Assembly (NCBI RefSeq): GCF_013823385.1
Contig: NZ_PNMA01000003.1
Coordinates: 1 to 64,000 of the forward strand
Length of the DNA stretch: 64,000 nt
Source: Hyphomonas sp.
GTDB taxonomy: Bacteria; Pseudomonadota; Alphaproteobacteria; Caulobacterales; Hyphomonadaceae
Reading direction: 5' to 3'
Part shown: positions 42,291-50,989 of the stretch, one piece after another
Position numbering within the stretch: the first letter of the stretch is position 1
How the letters are laid out: each line of letters begins with the position of its first letter
Position numbers and translations under genes: made by a program
The notes under the pieces: model-generated
Database searches by the model: none
Seen by the model: the letters and a program-made list of their open reading frames with translations, nothing else
What the model was told of the DNA's origin: nothing

Positions 42291-43586
42291 CTAGCGAAAG
42301 AGATCAAGGTCTATGGCGTCTGCCATGGCTTTGTAGCCAGTATCGGAGGGATGAATGCGGTCTCCGGCGTCGTAGGCTTTCAAAAGATAGGCCGGGTTCT
42401 CTGGATCTCGCACGGCAGCGTCGAAATCGATCACGGCATCAAAGGCCCCGCTATTGCGGATCCATTCATTGATCTCATTGCGGATCACATCCTTTTCCTC
42501 TGTCGCGTAACCGGGAAAGGGCGATCCAAGATCTGGCGTCAGGGTCGCTCCAATTACCCGGATTCCCTTGGCGTGGGCTCGCTGGATGATCTGCGTATAG
42601 GCCGCGATAATGTCTTGAGCGCCTACGGCAGGGAAGGGCTCGCTCATTCCCGGCAGGGTAAGGCCGCTCAGCCCGAGATCATTGATGCCCTCAAGAAGGA
42701 TCAGGTCGGTGACGCCTGGCATCGCCAGAGCATCGCGGTCCAGCCTGGCAAGGGCGCTCTGGCCGACGCTGTCTTGCAGCAGGCGGTTGCCGCCGATGCC
42801 GTGATTGACAATGGCGACGTGGTTCATGCCCTCGGCTCGCAGTCGCTCAGCCAGATAGTCCGGCCAGCCGCGCATCAGCGGATCCCGGCTGCCGGTTCCA
42901 TCGGTGATGGAGTCGCCGAAAGCGACAATCACGCGGCTTACCTCAGGATTGTCCACATGGATGGCCGTCACCAGCGGCCGGGCCACCAGACTTTTGCTGC
43001 CTGTCAGTTCTGCAGCGGCTGTCTGGTCGCCGCCGGGCGCGACCGCCACGATCAGCTGCGGGTCTGCCTGGGGAACCTGAACCGGTTCACGAAGGTACAA
43101 ACTGACGGCAACAATGCCGCCATCCGGAATGGAAAGCGCTACCGGATCGCTCCAGAGAGGCGCGCCAGCGGCGAGGGAAAGGCCATCGGCCGCACCAGAG
43201 AATGTCAGTTTCTGGGGGCTCTCAATGTCGATCTTGCCTTCCTTTACAAGGGCAATGGTCGCGGCGCCGACGGACACTTGGGGAACGCTTGCCCCCCCAT
43301 CGAGGACGATGCGGACCCGCTCACCCCCGGCGCTCACCCGCATCTGGTAACGAACCGTTCCCTCAAGAACCACCGGAACCATTCCCGGAGGGGCAGAGCC
43401 GGCCGCGAGAGGAAGGGAGGGGCTGCTGGCCCAGCTAGCCACCCAGTTTTGACCCGCCGGTGTGTCGTCACTGGGGGCTGGCGTTATCGGTGCCGTCTGG
43501 CATGCGGCCAGCAAAAGCGCCGCGCCCGCCAAAAGACCTTTGAACCAATAAGCAGCACTGCCGGGGCGTACGATAAGGGCGGACAT
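42291..43586 (-). CDS. SGNH/GDSL esterase (lipoprotein) with N-terminal beta domain
   Basis: A 431-residue protein. Signal with lipobox in LLAGAALLLAACQTAP. About 150 residues of beta-rich domain (WVASWASSPS, TVRYQMRVSAGGERVRIVL) precede the SGNH domain: FGDSITDGTGS (block I, Ser nucleophile), HGIGGNRLL (block II), EGINDLG (block III) and HPSDTGY (block V, catalytic His). This layout is common in carbohydrate esterases. ATG at 43584-43586 has GGAG 6 bp upstream. Follows the second SGNH gene by 61 bp. Confidence 0.9.
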   Translation of the reverse strand: MSALIVRPGSAAYWFKGLLAGAALLLAACQTAPITPAPSDDTPAGQNWVASWASSPSLPLAAGSAPPGMVPVVLEGTVRYQMRVSAGGERVRIVLDGGASVPQVSVGAATIALVKEGKIDIESPQKLTFSGAADGLSLAAGAPLWSDPVALSIPDGGIVAVSLYLREPVQVPQADPQLIVAVAPGGDQTAAAELTGSKSLVARPLVTAIHVDNPEVSRVIVAFGDSITDGTGSRDPLMRGWPDYLAERLRAEGMNHVAIVNHGIGGNRLLQDSVGQSALARLDRDALAMPGVTDLILLEGINDLGLSGLTLPGMSEPFPAVGAQDIIAAYTQIIQRAHAKGIRVIGATLTPDLGSPFPGYATEEKDVIRNEINEWIRNSGAFDAVIDFDAAVRDPENPAYLLKAYDAGDRIHPSDTGYKAMADAIDLDLFR

Positions 43587-43647
43587 TTGCTTCTCCAATA
43601 TGAGACGTGAACGGATGGTCAGGCCTGCTACCAACGGGGCGGCGGGG

Positions 43648-44571
43648 TTACTTCTGCGCTTTGGCAATTGCCTGCCGGGCGGCTTCCTGCATGCGGGCAT
43701 ATCCCTCGCGATGCGGGTGAACTCCGTCATGGGTCAGGTTTTCAGACATTTTTGCGCCATCGTCCGTCAGCAGGCTGTGGTAATCCACAAAAACCGCATC
43801 TTGTTGCGCGGCGTACTCTTTAATCCATTGATTCAGAACTGAAATTCTTTCGGGAGGATTGAGTTCGGGGCGCCAACCGAAGGATCCTGCGGGCGGTATG
43901 CTCGCTAGGATCACACCAATTCCGTGGCTTTGCGCCAGGGTGACCATTGCCTCGATATTGCCCTTGAAGGCTTCGTCGCTCACATATCCGGTGTTTTCCG
44001 CCAGGTCATTGGTGCCGGCCATGATGTGGACAACTTCCGGATTCAGCCGGACGACATCCTGCCAGAACCGGACCAGCATCTGGGATGAAGTCTGACCGCT
44101 GATACCGCGGTTGATTACGCCTGGCTCGAACAGTTCCGGATCGCCAATGCTCCAGAATTCGGTAATCGAGTCTCCGAGAAAAACGACCTTTGGTTTAGGT
44201 CCGGCCATGACAGTCAGATTATCATTTTTGTACTGACAGAGATTCCCCCAGTCATTCTTCCGGCGGTCCATATCAAGAGATTGCACCTCCTTCATTTCCG
44301 GTTCGCCGAGATAATGAAGGTGGCTGAAGTCGCTTACGGGATCGAGCATGTCGAGGATGAGATCATCCAGGAATGTGCGGGCCTCCGGGCTCAGCTGCAC
44401 ACATACCTGCGGGTCTTGAGGTGGGGGTGGCGCGCTCTCGCATACCCCTGCCAGCCCCGTAAGTGCGGCAAGCGAGGCAAGGAGGGCAAGACCCCGTCCA
44501 ACGACCGCTGATGGTCGCTGGCCTACATCCGGGTTGAGTATTGCCGAGGGGGGCTTGTCTGCATCAACCAA
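43648..44571 (-). CDS. Exported SGNH/GDSL esterase
   Basis: A 307-residue protein with a long polar N-terminus before a hydrophobic export signal (GLALLASLAALTGLAGVC). Blocks: FLGDSITEFW (Ser nucleophile), RGISGQTSSQML, MAGTNDLAE and HDGVHPHREGY (catalytic Asp/His). Typical carbohydrate acetyl- or acylesterase of the platelet-activating-factor acetylhydrolase-like type. Operator site 4 lies 107 bp upstream. First gene of the SGNH pair. Confidence 0.9.
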   Translation of the reverse strand: MVDADKPPSAILNPDVGQRPSAVVGRGLALLASLAALTGLAGVCESAPPPPQDPQVCVQLSPEARTFLDDLILDMLDPVSDFSHLHYLGEPEMKEVQSLDMDRRKNDWGNLCQYKNDNLTVMAGPKPKVVFLGDSITEFWSIGDPELFEPGVINRGISGQTSSQMLVRFWQDVVRLNPEVVHIMAGTNDLAENTGYVSDEAFKGNIEAMVTLAQSHGIGVILASIPPAGSFGWRPELNPPERISVLNQWIKEYAAQQDAVFVDYHSLLTDDGAKMSENLTHDGVHPHREGYARMQEAARQAIAKAQK

Positions 44572-44677
44572 TTCTATTCCTCCCGGATGTGCTGCTTTGC
44601 GCAGCTTATCTGCTTAGGGCGTTCAGAACATGAGCACGCCGGACAAAGGCGACCAAAATTGCCTGAACGCAACTTTA

Positions 44678-44691
44678 CGCAAACGTTTGTA
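44678..44691. promoter_or_regulatory. LacI-type operator, site 4 (SGNH esterase promoter)
   Basis: CGCAAACGTTTGTA with a perfect CAAACGTTTG core, upstream of the leftward esterase pair. Confidence 0.75.
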
Positions 44692-44799
44692 TTCTGCGCG
44701 GAAAGAAGATTCAATCCCTTCATGCGTCAACCGGTATATCGTAGGGGCAAGCTTCTGGGGAAGTATCCTGAGGTTTAACACCCGATTGCGGCGGTGCTC

Positions 44800-45387
44800 T
44801 CAGGGAACCAAAGACCAACGGCCCAGGAATTCGTATCTCGAATGTCCGACATGGCTGTGCACAAGCGCGATTTCCGTAACCGGTATCGCAATGGGCTCGA
44901 TGGGCTGCGGCGGGATAATCGTCTTGTCCCATACGAGCGTAATATGTGGACTTATCCTTTGACCCGCGCGTGGCGGCTCTCCCGAAAGGACAGAAAAAGT
45001 TTCACCCATGTGTTTGGCAAGGCGAGTGATATGGGGTGACGGGCGCTGCGCACATACGACGAAAGGTTTCTTGGCTCTTCTGTTCTGATAACTCATGACC
45101 ATGTCGAGCTTGAGTTCGAATTGCTCGAAACGGAAGGCCCCGCCTATGATCTTTGACAAGTGGGTCACCCGGGGTGGAAGGCGCCTTCCTCTGAAAACAG
45201 GGTGCAGGGATATGTGCAAGCGGTCAGGCGGGATGGGCGCGCTGCGGAGTTTATAACGGTCCCGGAAATGGGCGCATTTCTCGGCCAGGAACGGAATTGC
45301 GCAGGGAGGGGCCATGAGGGCGAAGAAGAGGTTGTGTTCCTGCGCCTCTTCATCTGGTTGGGGGTAAGGGTCAGAGGAGCGTGGCAT
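44800..45387 (-). CDS. 2'-5' RNA ligase / 2H phosphoesterase family protein
   Basis: A 195-residue LigT-like protein. Its two catalytic motifs are HISLHP (about residue 58) and HITLVW (about 148), the HxS/T pair of 2H phosphoesterases, with the LFFALMAPP first strand. Such enzymes act on 2'-5' RNA or cyclic phosphates; the physiological role here is unknown. Its start overlaps the dnaE2 stop by one base, so it may be read with the SOS operon. Confidence 0.85.
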   Translation of the reverse strand: MPRSSDPYPQPDEEAQEHNLFFALMAPPCAIPFLAEKCAHFRDRYKLRSAPIPPDRLHISLHPVFRGRRLPPRVTHLSKIIGGAFRFEQFELKLDMVMSYQNRRAKKPFVVCAQRPSPHITRLAKHMGETFSVLSGEPPRAGQRISPHITLVWDKTIIPPQPIEPIAIPVTEIALVHSHVGHSRYEFLGRWSLVP

Positions 45388-48300
45388 CAGTGAAAATCCC
45401 GGCTGCGCGGGATCACGCGAACATCGCGTGGATGAACGCCTGCTGTTCTTTTGGGCGGCCCTTTGCGCTCAGCGATCGGGCGGGCCACTTCATCGGGCCG
45501 TGCGAGCACGCCTTTCAAGGGATCGCGCAGCGTATCTTCCGAGAGCAGGTTCAGTTCGCCTGTGCAATCGATCAACTGCTCGGCGACAATATGAGTTACA
45601 TTGTCGGCTGTCTGAACCCGGCCCTTCACGTGGATAATCCGTGAGCGCATGACCACTGCGCGAAACCGTTCCATCACGCGTGGCCAGACAACAAGATTGG
45701 CAATCCCGGTTTCATCCTCCAGAGTGACAAACACAACACCGCTGGCAGTTCCTGGCCGCTGACGCACCAGAACGATGCCGGATGTTTGAACCCGGCGGCC
45801 GCTGGGAAGAGCGGTCACGGCCTTTGTGCTGAGGATACCCCGTCGCTCATGCAGGGGACGCAGGAAATGCATCGGATGGTTTTTCAGAGACAGCCGGGTG
45901 GTTTGGTAATCTTGGATGACATGCTCTGAAGGTGGCATCTGAGGTAGCTCCACGGATGCCTCGGTGCCCTGTTCGGCAAGATGCGCCGCGGTGAAGAGAG
46001 GAAGGATATGTTGGGAAGGCTCGCCTCGCACTTTCCATAAGGCAGCGCGGCGGGAGAGCCCCATTGAGCCAAAAGCATCTGCCGCCGCCAGCCGCTCTGC
46101 AACTGATCTCGGCAGGCAGGCGCGCCGCATCAGTTCCTCAGGTGTTGCATAGCCCGCTCCCCGGCACATCATCAGATGCTCCATGTCAGCCTGGCTGAGC
46201 CCGTCTACCTGACGGAAACCAAGGCGTACGGCAAAAATGCCTTCGCAATCTTGGAGGGGTTCGAGCGTGTTGTCCCAGTCGGAGTAATTCACATCCACGG
46301 GGCGTATCTCAACCCCATGTTCCTGAGCGTCCCGGACGATCTGCGCCGGCGCATAGAATCCCATTGGCTGACTATTGAGCAGGGCAGCACAGAAAACGTC
46401 CGGGTGATGACATTTGATCCAGGAGGAGACATAGACAAGCAGCGCAAAGGAGGCAGCATGGCTTTCGGGAAAACCATATTCCCCAAATCCCTTGATCTGC
46501 TCGAAGCATGATTTTGCGAAGACGGGATCATACCCTCGCTCAATGAGTTTGGAGACCAGTTTTTCCTCATACTGATGTATGGTTCCAACATTCCGGAAGG
46601 TTGCCATCGCCCGCCTTAATCCATTGGCTTCATCGGGCGTGAACCTGGCCGCATCAATGGCGATCTGCATTGCCTGTTCCTGGAACAGGGGGACGCCAAG
46701 TGTTCGGCTGAGAATGGATTGAAGCTCATCTGCCGGCCCCTGGTCCGGGGCGGGGCTCGGATAGGTGATGGTCTCAATCCCCTTGCGGCGGCGCAGGTAG
46801 GGATGGACCATATTGCCCTGTATGGGCCCTGGCCGCACGATGGCGACCTCGATTACCAGGTCATAATATGTGCGCGGTTTCAGCCGCGGGAGCATCGCCA
46901 TCTGGGCGCGGCTTTCCACCTGGAACACGCCTATGCTGTCTCCCTTGCAGAGCATGTCATAGGTGGCCTCATCGCCCTGTTCGATACTGGCGAGCGAGTG
47001 CGTGATGCCCTTGTGTGCTTCCAGAAGATCGAACGCCTTGCGGATACAGGTGAGCATGCCCAGGGCGAGCACATCCACCTTCATGATGCCGAGCGCATCA
47101 ATGTCGTCCTTGTTCCATTCGATGAATGTGCGGTCTTTCATTGCCGCATTGCCGATCGGTACGGTTTCGATCAGGGGCCCGCGTGTCAGGACAAACCCGC
47201 CCACATGCTGGGAGAGGTGCCGGGGAAAACCGAGCAGTTGGCGCGCCAGCTGAACAGCGCGCCGGATCAGGGGATTCCCCGGATCCAGCCCGGCTTCGGC
47301 AATGCGCTTGTCGGGCAACGTATCACTCCAGCTGCCCCAAACGCCATTTGCAAGGGCAGACGAAATATCATCGCTAAGCCCGAGCGCCCTGCAAACTTCC
47401 CGGATGGCTGACCGGGACCGGTAGGAGATAACGGTGGCCGTCAAGGCCGCGCGATGTCGGCCATATCGTTCGTAGACATACTGAATAACTTCCTCTCTCC
47501 TTTCGTGCTCGAAGTCCACATCAATGTCTGGCGGTTCCTTTCTCTCAGGCGAAAGAAAGCGTTCGAAGAGAAGTTTGGTCATTGTCGGATCGACGCTGGT
47601 AATACCCAGACAGTAACAGACTGCAGAATTGGCCGCCGAGCCGCGTCCCTGGCAAAGGATTCCCTGATCACGTGCCCAACGGACGATATCGTTTACTGTC
47701 AGAAAATATGGCGCATAGGAAAGCTGCGCGATGATCTTCAACTCGCTGCGAATCTGGTCGGCGACCTTTTCAGGCACGCCCTCAGGATAGCGCATCTTGG
47801 CGCCCTCCCAGGCGAGGCGTTCAAGATGGGCCTGCGGTGTGGAGCCGGGAGACACCGGCTCATCAGGATATTCGTAGGAAAGCTCGTCCAGACTGAAGCG
47901 GCAGCGTTCAAGAACCTCCACCGAGCGAGCAACCGCCTGCTCAAATCCTTTGAACAGGCGCGCCATCTCTCCGGCGCTCTTGAGATGCCGCTCCCCATTC
48001 GCTTCGAGAAGAAAGCCCGCCGTTTCAATCGTGTGGTGTTCGCGAATGCAGGTCAGAACATCCTGCAAGGGGCGTCTTTCCGGCACATGATAAAGCACAT
48101 CATTTGTCGCGATCAGTGGCGCGCCAGCCCGGTTTGCTATTTCCGCCAGGCGGGAGAGACGCTCGTGATTGCGGCCTGCATAGGCGTGGCGAGCGGCCAG
48201 ATATGTTCGTCCTGGTGCCTCTCTGGCAATTGTCTCCAGTGTGATCAGAAAATCTGTAGAGGGAATATCTGGGGGTGTGACAATCAGGATCATTCCCTCG

Positions 48301-48647
48301 CTGGCCTTCAGGATGTCCGTAACCGTAATTTGGCAATCGCCTTTAGGCGCCCGGAATTTACCTTCCGACAGCAGGCGAGAAAGCCGGCCATAAGCCGCTC
48401 TGTCCATTGGATAGGCAAGAATTTCCGGGCCATCTTCCGGCACAAGGCGCGCGCCCACCACCAGCCGCAAGCCCGCTTCCTTTGCCGCTACATGGGCTCG
48501 CACAACCCCGGCCAGGGTATTCCTGTCGGCCACGCCAATTGCAGCAAGCTTCAGCTCTGCTGCGCGCGCGATCAATTCATGCGCGTGGCTGGCGCCCCGC
48601 AGAAAGGAGAAATTCGTTGTCACGGCCAGTTCGGCATAATCGCTCAT
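45387..48647 (-). CDS. dnaE2: Error-prone DNA polymerase III alpha subunit (ImuC)
   Basis: A 1086-residue C-family polymerase. It starts with a PHP domain (YAELAVTTNFSFLRGASHAHEL, degenerate metal site), has the palm motif PDIDVDFEHERREEVIQY with catalytic Asp residues, the thumb/finger segment FLSPERKEPPDIDVDF, and an OB domain near the end (IVLVRQRPGTASGVVFVTLEDE). It lacks the C-terminal beta-clamp motif region of DnaE1-length enzymes. It performs translesion synthesis with ImuA and ImuB after SOS induction. ATGA overlap with imuB. Confidence 0.96.
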   Translation of the reverse strand: MSDYAELAVTTNFSFLRGASHAHELIARAAELKLAAIGVADRNTLAGVVRAHVAAKEAGLRLVVGARLVPEDGPEILAYPMDRAAYGRLSRLLSEGKFRAPKGDCQITVTDILKASEGMILIVTPPDIPSTDFLITLETIAREAPGRTYLAARHAYAGRNHERLSRLAEIANRAGAPLIATNDVLYHVPERRPLQDVLTCIREHHTIETAGFLLEANGERHLKSAGEMARLFKGFEQAVARSVEVLERCRFSLDELSYEYPDEPVSPGSTPQAHLERLAWEGAKMRYPEGVPEKVADQIRSELKIIAQLSYAPYFLTVNDIVRWARDQGILCQGRGSAANSAVCYCLGITSVDPTMTKLLFERFLSPERKEPPDIDVDFEHERREEVIQYVYERYGRHRAALTATVISYRSRSAIREVCRALGLSDDISSALANGVWGSWSDTLPDKRIAEAGLDPGNPLIRRAVQLARQLLGFPRHLSQHVGGFVLTRGPLIETVPIGNAAMKDRTFIEWNKDDIDALGIMKVDVLALGMLTCIRKAFDLLEAHKGITHSLASIEQGDEATYDMLCKGDSIGVFQVESRAQMAMLPRLKPRTYYDLVIEVAIVRPGPIQGNMVHPYLRRRKGIETITYPSPAPDQGPADELQSILSRTLGVPLFQEQAMQIAIDAARFTPDEANGLRRAMATFRNVGTIHQYEEKLVSKLIERGYDPVFAKSCFEQIKGFGEYGFPESHAASFALLVYVSSWIKCHHPDVFCAALLNSQPMGFYAPAQIVRDAQEHGVEIRPVDVNYSDWDNTLEPLQDCEGIFAVRLGFRQVDGLSQADMEHLMMCRGAGYATPEELMRRACLPRSVAERLAAADAFGSMGLSRRAALWKVRGEPSQHILPLFTAAHLAEQGTEASVELPQMPPSEHVIQDYQTTRLSLKNHPMHFLRPLHERRGILSTKAVTALPSGRRVQTSGIVLVRQRPGTASGVVFVTLEDETGIANLVVWPRVMERFRAVVMRSRIIHVKGRVQTADNVTHIVAEQLIDCTGELNLLSEDTLRDPLKGVLARPDEVARPIAERKGPPKRTAGVHPRDVRVIPRSRDFH

Positions 48648-50251
48648 GCAAATAATCCCTGAACGAACCAGTCTGGCGTTTCACCGCGCCCATCCCCATA
48701 AAGCCCATCCCGGTAGACCCAGTATCTCCGGCCGTCTTCATCCTCCACGCGGTAATAGTCCCGGGTTCGCGGCAGGGGGGCGGTTGTACCTGCCTGGGGC
48801 GGCAGATGGGTCCACCATTCCGGCGCAATGCGTTCGGGCCCATCGGCGCGGACAACCCGCCGAACCTTGCGGCGCCAGACAAAGCGAAGAGGCGGCCCAT
48901 CGGGCACCTCCGCAATCACCTCAACTCTTTCGGGCTGTGTAAGAAGGCGTGTTGGGCGCAGGCCCGGCAGATTTTCAGGCGGGGCGGCGCCGTCCATATC
49001 CTGTCCCGCAAACGGCACGGTACTTTCCGCCATGAGAACAGGATGCCGCGCCTCTGGCAGCGTGATCGTGACGGCGCCCTCGCCAAGGCGGGCGTTGATC
49101 CGGTCGGCGAGTGCCGAGAGCGCTTCCTCGTCGAGGTCGTTTCCGGAGAGATCCCCTGAGAGCGGGCGGCTACCTGCCGTCATGGGGCCGGTCCGGGAGG
49201 CTTCCAGAAGCAGAAGGTCAATTCCAAATCCGGGATCAATCTGGGCAGTCTTCTCACCAAAAAGGCGCAATACATGTTCTGCGGAGCGCACGGGGCGGGC
49301 AGCATTGACGCGTATGGCGCTCATGTCTCCATCGGAGCGGAATGCCTGAAACAGGAAACTCTGCGCGCCGAGGCCATCAGCAGACAAGTACCCGCAAAGT
49401 TCTTCGGTGAGCTTTATCAGGCCGGCATCTATCCCCGCAGCATCTGTCAATGGTTCGGGGCAGGCTAGCCTTGCAAAATGATCCGGTGGCGGACGAAATG
49501 GCGCAAACGGCTCTGATCGCAGGCCGAGCGCCTGATCCAGGCGGAGCGTGACGGCATCTGCGGCCTGCCGGGAATTGAACCGGCGCTTGAGCGCCTTGCG
49601 GTCGATATCATAGAGTTGGCCGATGCGCGTCAGACCAAACCGGCGCAGCAGGGTAATTGCCGCCTCAGAAATGCGAAGGGCGCGTATGGGGAGGGGAGCA
49701 AGCCCCGCGCGTTCCGCGCCGCTGGAAAGAAGCGCTGGCTGGCCTTCCTCGGCTGCGGCGTGCGCCAGGGCCCAGGCTCCGCCGACGGTTCCGGCGATCC
49801 CGAGCCGGTGGCCATATCCCGCCCGCGCGAGCCGGACGGAAAGCTCTCTGGCCATTTTTGCCTCACCCCCGAAGAGGTGGTCGCAGCCCGTGATCTCGAG
49901 GATCAGCCCATCCTCCCCTTCAATCGCGACCAGCGGAGAGAAGCGGACCATCCAGGCGGCCAGTGCGGAGAGAGCTTTTCTGTCGCTCTCCCGGTCAATC
50001 TCTTCGGCGGCAATATCTGGCAGAGTGGCGCGGGCATCGGTAAAACGCAGGCCAGGGTGAATGCCGGTTGCAAGGGCCGCCTGATTGGCGGCTGCCACAA
50101 CAAGTCCGTGGGGAGATTTCTCATGCAGGATGAATGGCCGCAGCCTAGCCGGTTCTCCGGTTTGGGAAACCGGGATGGGGCGGCGCCTCACCCGGCGCAG
50201 GCGATCCAGTGACCATTCCGGGAACCATATTGAGAGATAGCGTTTCATCAT
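48644..50251 (-). CDS. imuB: Y-family polymerase-like mutasome subunit ImuB
   Basis: A 535-residue Y-family-like protein that starts MMKRYLSIWFPEWSLDRL, where active Y polymerases have the catalytic DxDxFFA; the acidic residues are missing, as known for ImuB. The helix-hairpin-helix/little-finger region follows (LTRIGQLYDIDRKALKRRF). ImuB bridges the beta clamp and DnaE2. Start could also be the next ATG (50248). It overlaps imuA out of frame by 107 bp and imuC by ATGA. Confidence 0.93.
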   Translation of the reverse strand: MMKRYLSIWFPEWSLDRLRRVRRRPIPVSQTGEPARLRPFILHEKSPHGLVVAAANQAALATGIHPGLRFTDARATLPDIAAEEIDRESDRKALSALAAWMVRFSPLVAIEGEDGLILEITGCDHLFGGEAKMARELSVRLARAGYGHRLGIAGTVGGAWALAHAAAEEGQPALLSSGAERAGLAPLPIRALRISEAAITLLRRFGLTRIGQLYDIDRKALKRRFNSRQAADAVTLRLDQALGLRSEPFAPFRPPPDHFARLACPEPLTDAAGIDAGLIKLTEELCGYLSADGLGAQSFLFQAFRSDGDMSAIRVNAARPVRSAEHVLRLFGEKTAQIDPGFGIDLLLLEASRTGPMTAGSRPLSGDLSGNDLDEEALSALADRINARLGEGAVTITLPEARHPVLMAESTVPFAGQDMDGAAPPENLPGLRPTRLLTQPERVEVIAEVPDGPPLRFVWRRKVRRVVRADGPERIAPEWWTHLPPQAGTTAPLPRTRDYYRVEDEDGRRYWVYRDGLYGDGRGETPDWFVQGLFA

Positions 50252-50882
50252 TCCATTCCAGATCAAATGCCTGTCCCACCAGGGCCGGCGCGGCGCGGCA
50301 GCGTTCGAGATGGACACGCCAGCGCGCATGGCCCGGCGCGCGAGGATCATAACGGTTAGGCGCTGAGGGCTGAGGGCCTACACGCCAGCGCGTGGTGGCA
50401 GCGGTCGCGCCTTCGCAGATGTGCGGCAGAAGCAGGGTAACCGGTACACCGTGGCGTTCGGAGGCAAGGGTCAGGCGCCGGGTTGCGGTGAAGTCTGCGC
50501 TGTCCACTTCCGCGATCACATGGCTGACAACCCCGGACACGACAGCCTCCTCGACGGCCCAGAGGGCATCGGTGGCGTGCCGGGTCACAAGGCTTAACCG
50601 GCGGGCTTTTCCGCCAGTGGCTTCCCGCAGCGCCGCCTCGGGAACTCTCCCCATGTCGCGTGCAGTGCTGGCCTGGGTCACCCATAGCAGGATAGTCCTC
50701 CGCGGGGGGCGGGGAGCTGCGGCCAGCAGAAAACCGGTTGCGGCTGCCCGGTCTCCATAAGCCGCCTCGGCGATTTCATGCAGCCCGTGCTTGTCCAGCC
50801 CATAGGGAAAGCTGGCCTCCCGTGCGGGCGGGGCAGTCAGCGGGCCAACCAGGCCTTTGGACATGAGCGTGGCGAGATCCAT
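50145..50882 (-). CDS. imuA: Mutasome accessory protein ImuA
   Basis: A 245-residue RecA/SulA-like protein of the ImuA family (GLDKHGLHEIAEAAYGD, FLLAAAPRPPRRTILLWVTQ, RLTLASERHGVPVTLLLP, TRWRV). It lacks a clear Walker A. It starts the SOS mutasome operon. A sigma70-like promoter overlapping an SOS box places the transcript start at or next to the ATG, so the message may be leaderless. The C-terminus continues 107 bp into the imuB coding region. Confidence 0.92.
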   Translation of the reverse strand: MDLATLMSKGLVGPLTAPPAREASFPYGLDKHGLHEIAEAAYGDRAAATGFLLAAAPRPPRRTILLWVTQASTARDMGRVPEAALREATGGKARRLSLVTRHATDALWAVEEAVVSGVVSHVIAEVDSADFTATRRLTLASERHGVPVTLLLPHICEGATAATTRWRVGPQPSAPNRYDPRAPGHARWRVHLERCRAAPALVGQAFDLEWNDETLSLNMVPGMVTGSPAPGEAPPHPGFPNRRTG

Positions 50883-50884
50883 AT

Positions 50885-50899
50885 GTTCTTATTTTGTTC
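50885..50899. promoter_or_regulatory. LexA (SOS) box, alphaproteobacterial type
   Basis: GTTC-N7-GTTC (TTATTTT spacer) 2 bp before the imuA ATG. This direct-repeat form is the alphaproteobacterial LexA site. Confidence 0.88.
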
Positions 50900-50916
50900 T
50901 TTTGCGGGGGAGTCAA
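50888..50916 (-). promoter_or_regulatory. imuA promoter
   Basis: Minus-strand TTGACT (50911-50916), 17-bp spacer, AATAAG (50888-50893). The -10 lies inside the LexA box; predicted start near 50881-50882, at the ATG. Confidence 0.6.
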
Positions 50917-50989
50917 TATCCCTGACGCCAAATGCAGGGGGCGGCGTTTCAAAAATATGGCTGGCGCGAAGGGGCTGGGGCAGGGCGTT

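Noticed and set aside
42174-43610. 478-codon open frame on the plus strand
   Set aside because: Antisense to the SGNH esterase gene, which has all catalytic blocks.
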